DNA of 64,000 nt, from positions 67,875,062 to 67,939,061 of the forward strand of contig CM069446.1 in NCBI GenBank assembly GCA_035610835.1. Reading direction: 5' to 3'. This document shows, one piece after another, positions 12,960-24,435 of this stretch; position 1 is the first letter of the stretch, and every line of letters begins with the position of its first letter. A program made the translations under genes and the position numbers. Source of the DNA: Ophiura sarsii. Taxonomy: Eukaryota > Echinodermata > Ophiuroidea > Amphilepidida > Ophiuridae. The notes beneath the pieces were generated by a model. It had not been told where the DNA came from, made no database searches, and saw nothing but the letters and a program-made list of their open reading frames with translations.

Positions 12960-15900
12960 TTATTGGTAATATGAAAGAAGATATAACTTAAACTTCCTTT
13001 TAAAAACATATGGTGATTTGGCATTTTTAAACTTGCTATTCACTGAATTCCATAGCAGAGGGCCTTGTCTTCTTATCGTATGTCTGGCTAAATCATAGTT
13101 AAAATTAAAGGGACGATATAATGAAGAAATGCGTGTTGGGTAGCTATGGATTGATCTATTTTTAATGAAATAATCGGTAAAAGTATCGGGAAGATTGTTG
13201 AATGCGTGATTATACATAAATAAACAAAGAGTCAGCTTGTGAATATCATAAATTGTCAGGGTATTAAACTTCTTAAATAACGGCGGGGTATGCTCAAGCC
13301 AGTGAGAATTCGAGCATAGTCTCATAATTCGTTTTTGTTTAAGGTGGATTTTGTGGAGATTGGTGTTATTTGAATCTGCCCAAATCAAATTACAATAAGA
13401 CAAATGGGGAATCACAAGAGTATTGTATAATGAAAATAATGTATTGGAGGGGAGAATATCTTTAAGGCGATACATAATGCCACAATACTTGGACAAAATA
13501 TTAACAACATTTGAAGTATGCTTTGACCAGGTTAGAGAATCATCTAGAAGTACACCGAGAAACTTTGTATATGAAACCCTAGATATTTCAATTCCATCAA
13601 TACAAATATTCAAATCATTGTACACACGATTACTGTGTCTGTTTTTAAAGATGATATAATTGGTTTTATCAATATTCAACGACAACTTATTGGCTTTAAA
13701 CCATAATGACATATTATCTAATTCCCGGTTAACAGTAGTAATTAAATCAGGAAGGTTGGCATGTGATACAATAACATTGGTATCGTCTGCGTAAGTTACA
13801 AAAGTAAGTTCATCAGAGGAGAAAGCAATGTCATTTAAGAAAATAATAAAAAGTAAAGGACCTAAGACTGAACCCTGTGGCACACCACAAGATATATTAC
13901 GGTATGACGACTTATGATTATTGAAGCAAACATACTGAGACCTATGAGAGAGGTAACTCTTGAACCACTCGAAGGCACTTCCTCTGACACCATAATGGTG
14001 AAGTTTTGCAAGAAGAATGTCATGGTTAATGGTGTCGAAGGCCTTCGAGAGGTCCAGGAAGATTCCCATTGTATGTAACCCTTTATCGAGGTCTGCAGCG
14101 ATCTTATCATATGTGTTAAGGAGTGCCATGTAAGAAGAGAGTTTTTTTCTGAATCCAAATTGACAGTTATGAAGCAAGTTATGGCGTTCAAGAAAATCAT
14201 ATAATCTTTTATGAATGATTTTTTCAAAAATTTTAGAAAACACGGGTAAAACTGAAATAGGACGATAATTATTACATAAAGTAGCATCACCAGATTTGTG
14301 AATGGGAACTACACGTGCAACTTTAAGTTCATCCGGAACAATACCTGAACTTATAGACAAATTGATAATATGAGATAATGGCTTTTTAATATGATTACAA
14401 ATGGTCTTCACAATGTGTGGTTTAATGTCATCGAAACCACTGCTAGTACCAGTTTTGAATGAGGAACAAATATCAACGACTTCCTCACCATCAGTTGGAG
14501 ATAAGAAGAGAGAATTCATTGGTGAGGGAACTGAAGTGAGAAAGTCGCTGACATTTTTAGGAGTAAAAGGAATTTTACTAGCTAAATTAGGACCAATATT
14601 AACAAAGAAATCATTTAGGCCATCGGCAATTTGTTGTGAGTCAGAGACAATAGAACCGTTAATAACAAAAGAATCGGACAAAGACTTCTTCCTTCTGTTT
14701 CCCAAAAGATCATTCAGGATACCCCAAGTCTTTTTAAGGTCGCGTTTATGCTCATCAAGCAAGTTACAGTAATACTGCTTTTTAGATGCACGTATAATGG
14801 TAGTCAGCTTGTTCTTATAGTCCGACAATGCACGCTTTTTGGAAGCAGTTTGTGAAGATCTGTACTTCCGATATAGTTTGTCCTTTCTGTTGATAGACTT
14901 GAGGATTGCCTTGGTGATCCATGGTTTCTGAGGAAAGCCTTTAGCCTGAGATATACGCTTATACTTAACAGGAAAAGATCGATTATACATATCATTGAAT
15001 TTTGTTGCAAAATTAGAATAAGCATTCGTGGGAGAAGAATCATTCATAATATGATCCCAATCAGTTAGTTGGAGCAAATTCTTAAAACATCTAATATTAT
15101 CCTGGTTAAATGAACGACAATTTATATATTTGGGACTGTGATTGATGTTTAAATCAATACAGTCTGTAACTTGAAAAACAGGATAGTGATCAGTTATGTC
15201 ATTAACAAAAATGCCCGACTTGATCTGCTTACTAAGAACATTGGTGAATATATTATCAAGAATAGTAGCCGAGTTTTTGACGATACGCGTAGGTCGATCT
15301 ATGAGAGGAAACATATCATGAGAATAGAAATTGTTCACAAAATCATTAACCTTGTTGTCGGTGTCATATTGAAGAATATCAAAATTAAAGTCGCCGGAGA
15401 TATAGCATAATTTATTTTCAAGTGATATACGATCTAAACAGTTCGACAGATCGGAATTAAAAGAATCAACATCTGTGCGATGGGCACGGTACACATTACC
15501 AATTATAATATTTTTGGAATACCGACATATTATTTCAACAAAAACGGATTCGGAGTGATCTATATCATTTCGATCAGTTTGAATCAAATTTAAATCAGGT
15601 CTAACTTTGAATGACAACGAATTATGAACATAAAGAGCAGTGCCACCACTTCTTCTATCTTGCCGAGGAATACTTATTAAATTATAATTAGAAATGTCGA
15701 TACTGTTGTCCTTAAACCAGGTCTCGGACAATGCAATTATCGAAAAAGTGAAATTCAAATTTGAAATGAATGAATTAACGAGATCCTGATTCTTATTAAA
15801 ACTACGGACATTTAGATGTAGAATTGAGAACCCTGATTTAAACGACAAATTAAAGTCAGATGATGGATCAAACACGTAGTTGCAAGAATTTGATGTGCTA

Positions 15901-16217
15901 AGATTTTGAAGATAATCATGCGACCTATCATTGATACCGACTTCAAATAAGAATGGATTGAACTTTAAATCTAACAACTTATTGTAATCATGTGAATTGT
16001 CAAAGTAACGTATAGTAAATAGAAATTCACCATCATCAAGAATATGATTAAAAGGAAAAATATCACCAGAGCATTTACTACAAAACCAATTATTGTCATC
16101 AAGATTACCATAAACACATCTTTTATGATACATACATCTACAGAACTTACATTGAATAGACTTATTGCAATTCGCATTATAAATACACTTACTACATTGA
16201 TTACACTTAACCATCAC
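12960..16217 (-). CDS. LINE ORF2: PHD-like finger, endonuclease, reverse transcriptase
   Basis: 1085 residues, intact. Residues 5-49 form a PHD-like zinc finger (Cys5/Cys8, a further Cys at 11 or 17, Cys23/Cys26, His31/Cys34, Cys46/Cys49). An AP-like endonuclease follows: LHLNVRSFNKN, SETWF, GDFN near residue 275 and ITDHYP. The reverse transcriptase has NNYRPISVLPVFSKIFEK, LDLSKAFDTINHD near 720, GVPQGSVLGPLLF, and the catalytic YADD near 808. The C-terminal region ends with the YPTR..LWNSVNSKFK type motif of the CR1/L2 group. The protein would nick target DNA and prime reverse transcription from the cut (target-primed reverse transcription, family knowledge). The N-terminal PHD-like finger in ORF2 rather than ORF1 is worth noting. 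No frameshift or stop was seen. Confidence 0.93.
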   Translation of the reverse strand: MMVKCNQCSKCIYNANCNKSIQCKFCRCMYHKRCVYGNLDDNNWFCSKCSGDIFPFNHILDDGEFLFTIRYFDNSHDYNKLLDLKFNPFLFEVGINDRSHDYLQNLSTSNSCNYVFDPSSDFNLSFKSGFSILHLNVRSFNKNQDLVNSFISNLNFTFSIIALSETWFKDNSIDISNYNLISIPRQDRRSGGTALYVHNSLSFKVRPDLNLIQTDRNDIDHSESVFVEIICRYSKNIIIGNVYRAHRTDVDSFNSDLSNCLDRISLENKLCYISGDFNFDILQYDTDNKVNDFVNNFYSHDMFPLIDRPTRIVKNSATILDNIFTNVLSKQIKSGIFVNDITDHYPVFQVTDCIDLNINHSPKYINCRSFNQDNIRCFKNLLQLTDWDHIMNDSSPTNAYSNFATKFNDMYNRSFPVKYKRISQAKGFPQKPWITKAILKSINRKDKLYRKYRSSQTASKKRALSDYKNKLTTIIRASKKQYYCNLLDEHKRDLKKTWGILNDLLGNRRKKSLSDSFVINGSIVSDSQQIADGLNDFFVNIGPNLASKIPFTPKNVSDFLTSVPSPMNSLFLSPTDGEEVVDICSSFKTGTSSGFDDIKPHIVKTICNHIKKPLSHIINLSISSGIVPDELKVARVVPIHKSGDATLCNNYRPISVLPVFSKIFEKIIHKRLYDFLERHNLLHNCQFGFRKKLSSYMALLNTYDKIAADLDKGLHTMGIFLDLSKAFDTINHDILLAKLHHYGVRGSAFEWFKSYLSHRSQYVCFNNHKSSYRNISCGVPQGSVLGPLLFIIFLNDIAFSSDELTFVTYADDTNVIVSHANLPDLITTVNRELDNMSLWFKANKLSLNIDKTNYIIFKNRHSNRVYNDLNICIDGIEISRVSYTKFLGVLLDDSLTWSKHTSNVVNILSKYCGIMYRLKDILPSNTLFSLYNTLVIPHLSYCNLIWADSNNTNLHKIHLKQKRIMRLCSNSHWLEHTPPLFKKFNTLTIYDIHKLTLCLFMYNHAFNNLPDTFTDYFIKNRSIHSYPTRISSLYRPFNFNYDLARHTIRRQGPLLWNSVNSKFKNAKSPYVFKRKFKLYLLSYYQ

Positions 16218-16647
16218 ACTGCCAACTTTGTACTTCTAAGGCTACACACGAATATATTTATGAGTGCAAAAACAAAGGAGGGGAAAAGAAAGATTTAATA
16301 TAAAGAGTTTTGTAAAAATAAAAATAAAAACTCGGGAGGGAAGAATGAATGGGGACACGTCCAGCACAAACAAAGGATTAATTCAAAGGACACTGAAAAT
16401 GATGCACACAAAATATACTAAGTTCGACCTCAAAACATAACATAAATAGAAGGGTCAAATAGAAGGCGAATCTTCCGCACGAGGGCCAATGAGAATCATT
16501 GTCAAATAACGTCATAATTATACAGAGAACGAAGACCAAATGCATTTGAATGATGGAATATGTATGACAGTTCAGCACAAACAAAAAATAAAGTTTTATT
16601 TGAGTTTGTTTGTATTTGTACGGGGGCAGAGTTACTTGGTAGTCAAG

Positions 16648-17343
16648 TTAAAATCCTAGATCAGTAAATGCTTTCGGATCATAAAGTTTGCCATCTATGA
16701 ATAGCTTCACTGTAATTCCTGTGGTCTTAATGGTGGCCTTCTTTCCTACTGAGACTGCTCGGTGCTTGATAGGTAGTAGCTTTCGACGCTCTTGTTGCAT
16801 CTGCATAGGTAGGTGAGGACTGATTCCAAACTTTGTCGTCGAGTTTTTCAGTTTAAACGCCATCTTGAGGACAGAATCGCGGTCTTTCATTAACACAAAC
16901 TTTACTATGATGGGTTTAGGGTTGGAGTTTGTTGATCGGGTTGGCAGTCGATGTACATTTGCCAATAACATAGTGTTAGCTTTATCATGTGTTAGTTCTT
17001 TACTTAAGAACTCTCGAATAACTGCTTCACAATCTTCATCACGGGTTTCCCTCACGCCATAAAAGAGAAGGTTCGCTCGTTTGCTATATAGTTCGGTGGC
17101 AACACGTTCTTGTTTCAATTTATCTATTTCGCCGGATAGTTGATTTCGTAACTGGGGTATTATGTCCACTTTAATATCTGTAATATCTTTATCTAGCGAT
17201 TCAACACTGAGCTTAAGATCTGTCACATCTGTGTTTAACTCTTTCAGTTCGGATTTCATGTTGTCGATCTGCATTGATAGGGCAGCAAAATTTTGCTTGT
17301 TTTCATCTCTCATGGTGAGGAGGAGCTGCTTCATTTCATCCAT
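16648..17343 (-). CDS. LINE ORF1: coiled-coil / RRM-type RNA-binding protein
   Basis: 231 residues. Residues 1-85 are a heptad-rich coiled coil (MKSELKELNTDVTDLKLSVE and following). Residues ~90-175 carry an L1-ORF1p-like RRM (SKRANLLFYGVRETRDED, then a PIIVKFV strand). The C-terminal part has HLPMQMQQERRKLLPIKHRA, typical of the ORF1 C-terminal domain. Such proteins form trimers that coat the element RNA and act as chaperones (family knowledge). The frame is intact and lies 430 bp upstream of ORF2 in the same orientation. The start Met at 17343 precedes the coiled coil directly. Confidence 0.88.
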   Translation of the reverse strand: MDEMKQLLLTMRDENKQNFAALSMQIDNMKSELKELNTDVTDLKLSVESLDKDITDIKVDIIPQLRNQLSGEIDKLKQERVATELYSKRANLLFYGVRETRDEDCEAVIREFLSKELTHDKANTMLLANVHRLPTRSTNSNPKPIIVKFVLMKDRDSVLKMAFKLKNSTTKFGISPHLPMQMQQERRKLLPIKHRAVSVGKKATIKTTGITVKLFIDGKLYDPKAFTDLGF

Positions 17344-17797
17344 GATTATAAATTTGATAAAAAGTTAGTACAGGTGACAAATTACTGAATTTAGTCTGTA
17401 ATCTGCTAAGGAGCGTGTAAACAGTTGAGTGAGCGTGTCAGGTAGCGTTACAGAACGTACAGCAGTGCATACGATACAAGTCTATAATAACCTCCGCAGA
17501 GCACAAATCAATGGGAGTCACCCACGCGTGAAAACAAACAGCTTGAATATGGCGGGTACTGAATCATACACATGACGAGTGTTCTATACAGCACAGTATA
17601 GCAGGAAAGTGAATCCAGAATTCACTAATTTATGCAATATTTATAGTGTTATTTGACATACCAGTGTGATGATATTGTTCACTGTGATTAGGAGAAGATT
17701 GTCCATGTTTCATAGTTCAAATACACATGCTGACATGCTAGCCACTACGGTTGTTTCCCTCACTTCCAAGAGCTACGTGTTGTTGTGTGTAGCCGCC

Positions 17798-18220
17798 ATG
17801 TTATGTTTGGTGTTTATTGATGGCCATGTCGATATGGGAAATCGTGTTTATTACCAAATGTAATCAGAATTTGTTCTTTCAATATTTCTTAAATATTACA
17901 AAATGAAGGCAAGAAAAGTTAAGGTTTTGTTATGCTTGTAATAGCATTAAGCAGTCTGTCTCGCGATCTCATAATAGTGATCAATTTGTTGACGTAAATA
18001 AGTGTTATTGAACAGCGCCATCTATCGGTGATCTATCGGTTAACTCAAACGGCGTTATAAGGACAAGATAATTCAATGTAATAGAAACATGTGCTGTTTG
18101 GAATTTTTAATAGCCATGAAGAATTGCCAAGTCGTGTCCATTATAAAACTTGAAGAAAGAATTTGGGTTATTTTTGTTCAAATATTTTTAAATGTTAAGA
18201 AAGTGAAGTAAAGGAAAATT
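17798..18220 (+). repeat. satellite remnant right of the LINE
   Basis: ATGTTATGTTTGGTGTTTATTGATGGCCATG resumes the monomer interrupted at 12610. Diverged units run to about 18220. An ATAGTGATCAATTTGTTGACG segment near 17968-18060 interrupts the pattern. The segment AATCGTGTTTATTACCAAATGTAATCAG (17840-17868) and AGTGAAGTAAAGGAAAATTATG (about 18203) act as unoccupied counterparts of MITE insertion sites in block B. Confidence 0.8.
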
Positions 18221-20410
18221 ATGACCCATCACATCGAAACAGATAAGTTGCTGGCAAAACTTAATTGTATTTGAAGAAAGAACCGTGGCGGCCATCGTCG
18301 GTATACAGACATTTTAAAAGGATTTAATACCTCACAAGATGCACCAAATCTGCGTTTGATGTTCTATTTCAATAGGTTAGTCGTTTTGGGAGACAACTGG
18401 TCTGTCTTGAAGTGTTGGGTTACAGTTATGTTATTCATGCCTGTGTATAGCATTTAATAATAATTATAGTTTCAAAGTAAAAGAGATTTATTAAAGCAAA
18501 AAAGACAAAAGAAAACAAGATCAAAATGTTTTCTCTGTCAAGACGCAATTGTTGTGTGCTTTATTGACTCACTTGTGGTAATAGGGGTTGTAATTGATCA
18601 ATGCATTACGGAGACAGTCTACTATTAACCCTCCATTTCGCCAAAACGACAACATATTTTGTCATAACTTCCCCATTGAAATACGTGTAAAAAGGCCATA
18701 TTTCAAGACACCTTTTCTGCCCTCTGGTTATGGCATACTTATCATCTATTTTCAGTAAAGTATACACTTTAACTGGATCCTGATTTCATTAGGGGTTTAT
18801 ATCAAACTAGATTTTCCGAAACGGATCCGCAAACAGCGCCATCACTTTTCGCGTTTTCTGACATGCCTGTTTTCTGGCATGCACTATTTAGGTCGATAAA
18901 TCAAAATATCGCATTTTATAATTGTACGTGCAATGGATACCAGGAATAGACTAGGTCTCATTTGTTCATTTAAATTAAATTACCCGATAACATCACATTG
19001 TCAAGCTTAGCCTTTCATGAACTATAATTACAGGACTACACGAATTGCGCATTGATTTGGTGTGGTACTCCCATATACAGACGATGGCCGCCGCGGTATT
19101 TCAATTTAGCCAAAGAATACTTTCACAACATACCAGCAACACTGGCTTGAACGAAAAAGTTTAAAATGTATTTATATGAACAGAAATAATAATTCCATTG
19201 TTTAACTAATAGCATAAAACACGTAATAAAGACAAATGAAAAAGAAGAAAAAAAATAGCGATAGCGGGAGTCGAGCCAACGTGATATGGGATCATGTGTT
19301 ATTGATTACCGCCTTGTAGTTCCATCTCCAGGAAAATGTGTGCACATGACGCATGACGGTGGAAAGTACGTGAACGCTGTGCAATCGATTCACAGGAGAC
19401 CGACGCCCTCTCTAGCTTGCTCCGCTATGATATTTCTGGGATTCTTATTATTGGTTGGTATTAATATGATACTATGCCCATCATATTCGGAGATGGGTGT
19501 AAATCACAGCGCAATTATTACATTTAGATAATTATGTATGTGTGTAACATGGGATTAAATTAACAATCTGTATTATCCCGGGATTCTCAAAGAAGGAAAA
19601 AATTACCCTTAACAAAGATTATAGCTCGACGAATCATACTAATAGCAAAGGAATAGGTCCTCAAGACAGAGTTTAGACTGGAAAATGTAAGAAGTAATTG
19701 TGTGATTCAGTTTTGTTGGTAAATTTGTCTGATAGACCTAACTATTATCGGCCACCCTTAGCGCGGATTCGAGTTATTCTCTGAAATTGGTGATTTTGTT
19801 ACCCTTAGAACGGGCCCGCGTTGTGGTTGGAAAAAGTACCCTTATTCCGCGTTTTTATTCACGCGGATGATTACAACATTATACCTGACTGCCCCCTCCC
19901 GAATATATTATAGAATACAGAATCCTATGCTAACACTTGCTGCTTATTCCGTTAGAATACGAGGATCGTAGAGCACTCGTGGAACAACTATATTCTAGCA
20001 TGTTAATTATAATGGGATTGAGGTTGAGCATCCCATGTTACATACCATGTTATTCTAAATGTTTTGGCTGCATTATCTATTAATAAAAGAACAACGAACA
20101 TGTTTAACATGAGAACGGAAATAAATTGAATGACAGAGTGTTGCTTCATTCAGGCAAAGGTTTTTCAGGCAGAAATCCGAGGATGCGGGGGTGTCCATGA
20201 AGTTCTTCCGTTATTCGCCCCGGGGGTGTAATTTCACCCCTTTTTGACCTTTAACATGTTTGAAGAAGAAATGGATGCTTGGTGAGAAAAACAGGGGGAA
20301 AGAAGAAAAGTTAACAAAGAACAATCATTTTTAAAAACAACAGTGATGAGATGTTTCCATATCATAATGTAAAATGAGTTAGGCAATTATCGAAGCAGGC
20401 TGACGATATA
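18200..20410. repeat. duplicated segment shared with 43663-47070 (block A side)
   Basis: 18200-19230 is collinear with 43663-45195 (for example GTGGCGGCCATCGTCGGTATACAGACATTTTA in both). 19262-19525 is collinear with 46366-47060 (CCAACGTGATATG..GTGAACGCTG). 19526-20410 has no clear partner and no gene that I can support. Open frames are short and not conserved between the blocks. Confidence 0.75.
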
Positions 20411-20414
20411 TAAC

Positions 20415-21130
20415 TTGCTCTCTCAAAAAGTTAGGAAACCTTTTTCAATCAAGTATATTTTTATTATTTATTACCCTCTTTGTATATGTTATTTATCAAT
20501 GGAAAGCTGAAGTGTTCCTCTTTAAAATTATACCACATTTGCAATGATTACATGTTGTTAAATTTGGCCACATGAATGAGAATGAGGCAAAGTCACAAAT
20601 CAAATGTGCCAAAATTACCTTTATCTGTGCTTAACAGTCAATAGGTAATGATCAATAATCAAACCGGCCATGCTAGAGAATCATGAATGGTTTACCCAAA
20701 GATTTGCACTAGTGAGCACAACACACAAGTTAACCCTTATCTCTTTAGAAAACCATTGTTTGGGTATTTGCAAGACTGGGTTAACAGGTGGAAGGTAAGT
20801 GATGGAAGGTTTAGGCCTACAACTTGTAATTTTTTCTAAGACTCGGTAAACGTTTCAAGATTAAGATGTTGTCTTGCTTGTTTTCATTACAGTGTCAATT
20901 TGTTTGTTCACACGACAGTAACACAAAATGGCTAATTTTGGCACATTCGATTTGTGACTTTGTCTCATTCTCATTAATGTGGCCAAGTCCAGCGACGTCA
21001 TCATTGCACATTTGGTATAATTTTAAAGAAGAACACTTCAGCTTTCCATTGATATGCAACATAATACAAGAAGGTAATAGATAATAAAAATATACTTGAT
21101 TAAAAAGGTGTCCTAACTTTTTGTGAGCAG
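20415..21130. mobile_element. fold-back element with ~215-bp inverted arms
   Basis: The left end reads TGCTCTCTCAAAAAGTTAGG and the right end is its near complement (CCTAACTTTTTGTGAGCAG). The arms remain complementary for about 215 bp, for example AGCTGAAGTGTTCCTCTTTAAAATTATACC against GGTATAATTTTAAAGAAGAACACTTCAGCT. Block B lacks it: GTATATATATAGTTAGGAGG (about 47062) corresponds to the joined flanks. No protein is encoded. Target duplication is unclear because the flanks are AT repeats. Confidence 0.8.
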
Positions 21131-23090
21131 TTTAGTTAGGAGGGGAAGGTTGAACATACATGTAGCTCTGGTACCGAGCTGCGAGCGTAGCGAGATGCGA
21201 CCAAGGTTTAGAGGGGCACACAGTTTTGGGCTATTGAGGAGGCACGAGTCTGGTGCTACATACAGGTAACTGTTCAGTAACATTGTGATTAACATGATAT
21301 AATGTATATGAGATTATATTTCCCTCTATTTCAACAAGTTGATCATGTAGATGTCACTGAAACTGTGCACAATCATGGCATTATGTGGCCACCGAGTGGA
21401 AGTTGAGTAATAGTAGCGTAAGGAAAACATGGACAGCTTTAGAATTGGGGCAGGATTTGGGCAAAGCACGGCAAGGCAGGGGGAATAATTGTGATTTTCT
21501 GAAAGAATAGACAACCCCCCCCCCCCCCCCTCCCTGTTTGGATGATGCTTATTAATAGCTCTCTCTTTACAACCGATGTGAATGCATTTTAACACTTTCC
21601 ACGCGGCAGGCGTTTGCAGACGACATTCCAAGATTTCACAAATGTTTCAAACATGTCAAAATTGTTTGATTTTAGTACCATATTTGGAAACACCATGAGA
21701 AATGCATTAAATTAGGTACAAACATTGTATTGGTTCAGTAGGGGAAAGCGGGGAGTGTTCGCCCCATTTTCATCTGAAATGGCCTTGAGACGTCAATTTT
21801 AAAGCTTGAATGAACCTATTGACATTACATGAAAGATTGATATATTGGCTACATACGACCACAATTTCAGTGGCCCCAGGCCTTACAGTAAAGGAATGAG
21901 CAAAGAATAAAGACAGGTGTCAAAAATGGTGGACTTGCCCCAACCCCGGGGCAGGTTCGTCCATGGGCGGGGCAAGTTCGCAATGGTGTCATAATTAGGC
22001 TTCATAAAGTAGTATGTTATGCAATGTGATTTTCTTCTAAAATAACATTTAGATATTCCACAATTTAAGGGTGGGGTCATTTTTACGGAATATACTCGTT
22101 TAGAAATTTAAAATCATAATAAATACCACATTTAAAAATGTTATCGCCTAATGTTAGTGCTACTTCCATTCCAGATAGGTTTTTTTTATAATTACAAATA
22201 GGCTACAGGAGATAATTTACCATTTTGAAATTATACAAAATCTTAATCATATAAATCCCCATTGCATTGGCGAACATGCCACATAGCACAGAAAGTACAT
22301 TGACCAGATAACTACGTGTCATGTCTCACATACAATGACATTTAAACATCTTCTGTACGAATATTTTTAGATTTTTGTTGTTGGTTCGCTCCCTATTTTG
22401 AAGGCCAGGTTTTCTACACGATTGAAAAATACCAATGACTGAACTTACTTTATACTTCCAGTTCCACGCTTTATTCAAACTAAGTGTTCAGACGTGTCCA
22501 CTGATGCAGTACAATAAACTATTTGGTAAAGTATGAACTACCAATGACTGATCACTTCAACTTGCTTTATATTTCCATGCTTTACTCAAACTATAAAGTG
22601 TTCCGACGTGTCCAATGATGCAGTACAATAACTTAATAAATTATTTGGTAAAATATGAAATATGCAGTAAATGAGAGTATCATGCATGATATGTACAAGC
22701 ACTCAACAGGCAATATACAAGCACTCAACAGGCAATGCTGTACTTAATCATGGCGGGAATCATGGCAGAAGCAGACAGCAAATAATGTAGTCATGGAAAC
22801 GTAATGTAAGACCGCGGTAAAGTTAGGAGCATATTATAAATTATAAATTAGACATTCTTATGAATCAAACATACACCCTAGGGTCACCTGAGGTCGTTTT
22901 AGAATTTCCCAAAAATATGAAAAATGTAGACATTCGTTATTTTATTCACCAATGGTAATGAATTTAATAAAAGATATATTCTATATAAGACTGGGCGAAT
23001 TATTTAAGTTTACCCAATCGCAATAATCATGTGGATCCTAACCAATGCTTCTTAGGGGAAGGGTAATAAATTAAGTATGGTACAGGGTGT
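21131..23090. repeat. duplicated segment shared with 47071-51775 (block A side)
   Basis: 21131-21590 matches 47071-47500 (GGTACCGAGCTGCGAGCGTAGCGAGATGCGACC in both). 21588-22810 matches 49560-51365 (TCAGTAGGGGAAAGCGGGGAGTGTTCGCCCCATTTTC). 23027-23090 matches 51703-51775. It includes a poly-C run at 21513-21530, a TTAA-type dispersed repeat at 21588-21770, and two ~100-bp direct repeats at about 22460-22640 (CAGACGTGTCCACTGATGCAGTACAATAA). No gene recognised. Confidence 0.8.
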
Positions 23091-23417
23091 CCGTGTCCGC
23101 TATACCCTTAGCTCTCTCTTAAACATCCATGTGGATATCATATACAATGCGTAAAGGAAACAAAGCAGAGTACATCCTTATCCTTGCAATTTAAGGATAA
23201 GTACCAGCTACATGGTGAAGCTTTTACACATACGATCCCTTGGATGTCATTTAATACAATTCATCAGGGATAGATATGATGTTCATCAGCATAATATAAA
23301 TATGAAAAAGACAGCGAAGAGGAGAATCGATGACAAATACAAGAGCTTATGAAATCCACGGCTGAGCATATATACTTACCGCAGTGGAAAGAATGTGTGG
23401 TCATCTTTCAATAAATA

Positions 23418-23857
23418 CACTCGTCCAAAGAAGTTCCTTGCCACTTAGTAAAGTCCAAATATTTCAAATAATATTTAATAGAATATATATAATTGTATAT
23501 CAAAATAAGCAGAAAGTAATACTCTAACAGCTTAACATCGAATTTAGACATGATCACTCATGCATGGCAGATCCCATTCACTTGACAATGGCAAGGTCTG
23601 TGGAAGAAGATTGCAAACAATTGGATATTAAATGTTAATGTGAATGATTGAACACAATATGAACCTTACCATTGCCTAATGAATGTGCTCAGCCATGCAT
23701 GAATGCGTACATCTTAATTTCATACAGACATGATAGAGAATTATTGTCTGCTTATTTTGACATGCAATTGTTTAATTTATATTAAATATTTATGTGAAAT
23801 ATTTGAACTTCAATATTTGAACTTCAATGAGTGGCAAGGAACTTCTTTGGACGAGTG
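23418..23857. mobile_element. TA-flanked MITE, 440 bp
   Basis: A perfect 28-bp terminal inverted repeat begins CACTCGTCCAAAGAAGTTCC at the left (to 23445) and occurs as its exact complement at 23830-23857. TA borders both ends (23416-23417 and 23858-23859). The interior has further imperfect complementarity. No transposase frame. Perfect termini suggest recent activity of the family. Confidence 0.9.
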
Positions 23858-24202
23858 TATAATCTTCATGTAACGGTGTGCTATATGGAAAAAGCAACAT
23901 AAAACGTTACGTAACAATAGTGGTGTCATACTAAGAGGTTATCGTCAGGTCCAGCTACTCTCCTTTCCGCTGAGTATTTGTAAAGTCTTCCAAATATGTC
24001 ATGTGGACAGTAGACGAGGAGGCAGATACTCAAATATAGAAAGTGCTCATACATACAACAAAGAACTGTGATAGTCGTAAACTTCCGTCAACTGAGGGTC
24101 ATGCCTTTAAGTTACATTATTCGTAGTGTCCATCAAAATGCTATGGAAACGAGCTGCAAAAGTGACTTCACAACTACCAGACCTCGTTTCGCACGGGAGT
24201 AA

Positions 24203-24435
24203 GGGATGGCATCCAGATTCGTACGGATTGAAAACCCTAGATTGGAGAGGGTAAACGCACTGGGATAAACGGACAGTTTTGTGAAGATAAACGAAACGCG
24301 GTTAAACAATGACCAACCAATACGTGTTTAACAATGCTTAGCGAACGCATTGAACAACTCCCGTGAACGGACAGCCAGTGCGTTTACCCTCTCCGATCTA
24401 CGGTTTTATATCCGTACGAATCTGGATGCCATCCC
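24203..24435. mobile_element. TAA-flanked fold-back MITE, 233 bp
   Basis: Arms of about 60 bp: GGGATGGCATCCAGATTCGT at the left and its complement at the right, continuing through GAGAGGGTAAACGCACTGG. TAA lies immediately outside each end (24200-24202, 24436-24438), as in PIF/Harbinger-type elements. Nearly all of the element is stem. Confidence 0.85.

Larger units (their letters stand above)
12611..17797 (-). mobile_element. full-length two-ORF LINE (L2/CR1-like)
   Basis: An apparently complete non-LTR retrotransposon of about 5.2 kb. On the minus strand: a ~450-bp 5' UTR, ORF1 (17343-16648), a ~430-bp spacer, ORF2 (16217-12960), a ~320-bp 3' UTR and a terminal (ACTGA)n tail at 12642-12611. 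Both frames are uninterrupted, so insertion may be recent. Its ends are set by the satellite: TTAACAACAC ends at 12610 and the next monomer resumes with ATGTTATGTTTGG at 17798, matching the satellite consensus across the junction with no appreciable target duplication. It is absent from block B. Confidence 0.9.

Noticed and set aside
23930..23960. CTGACGA on the minus strand as another hammerhead
   Set aside because: No stem II and GAAA follow at the required distance.
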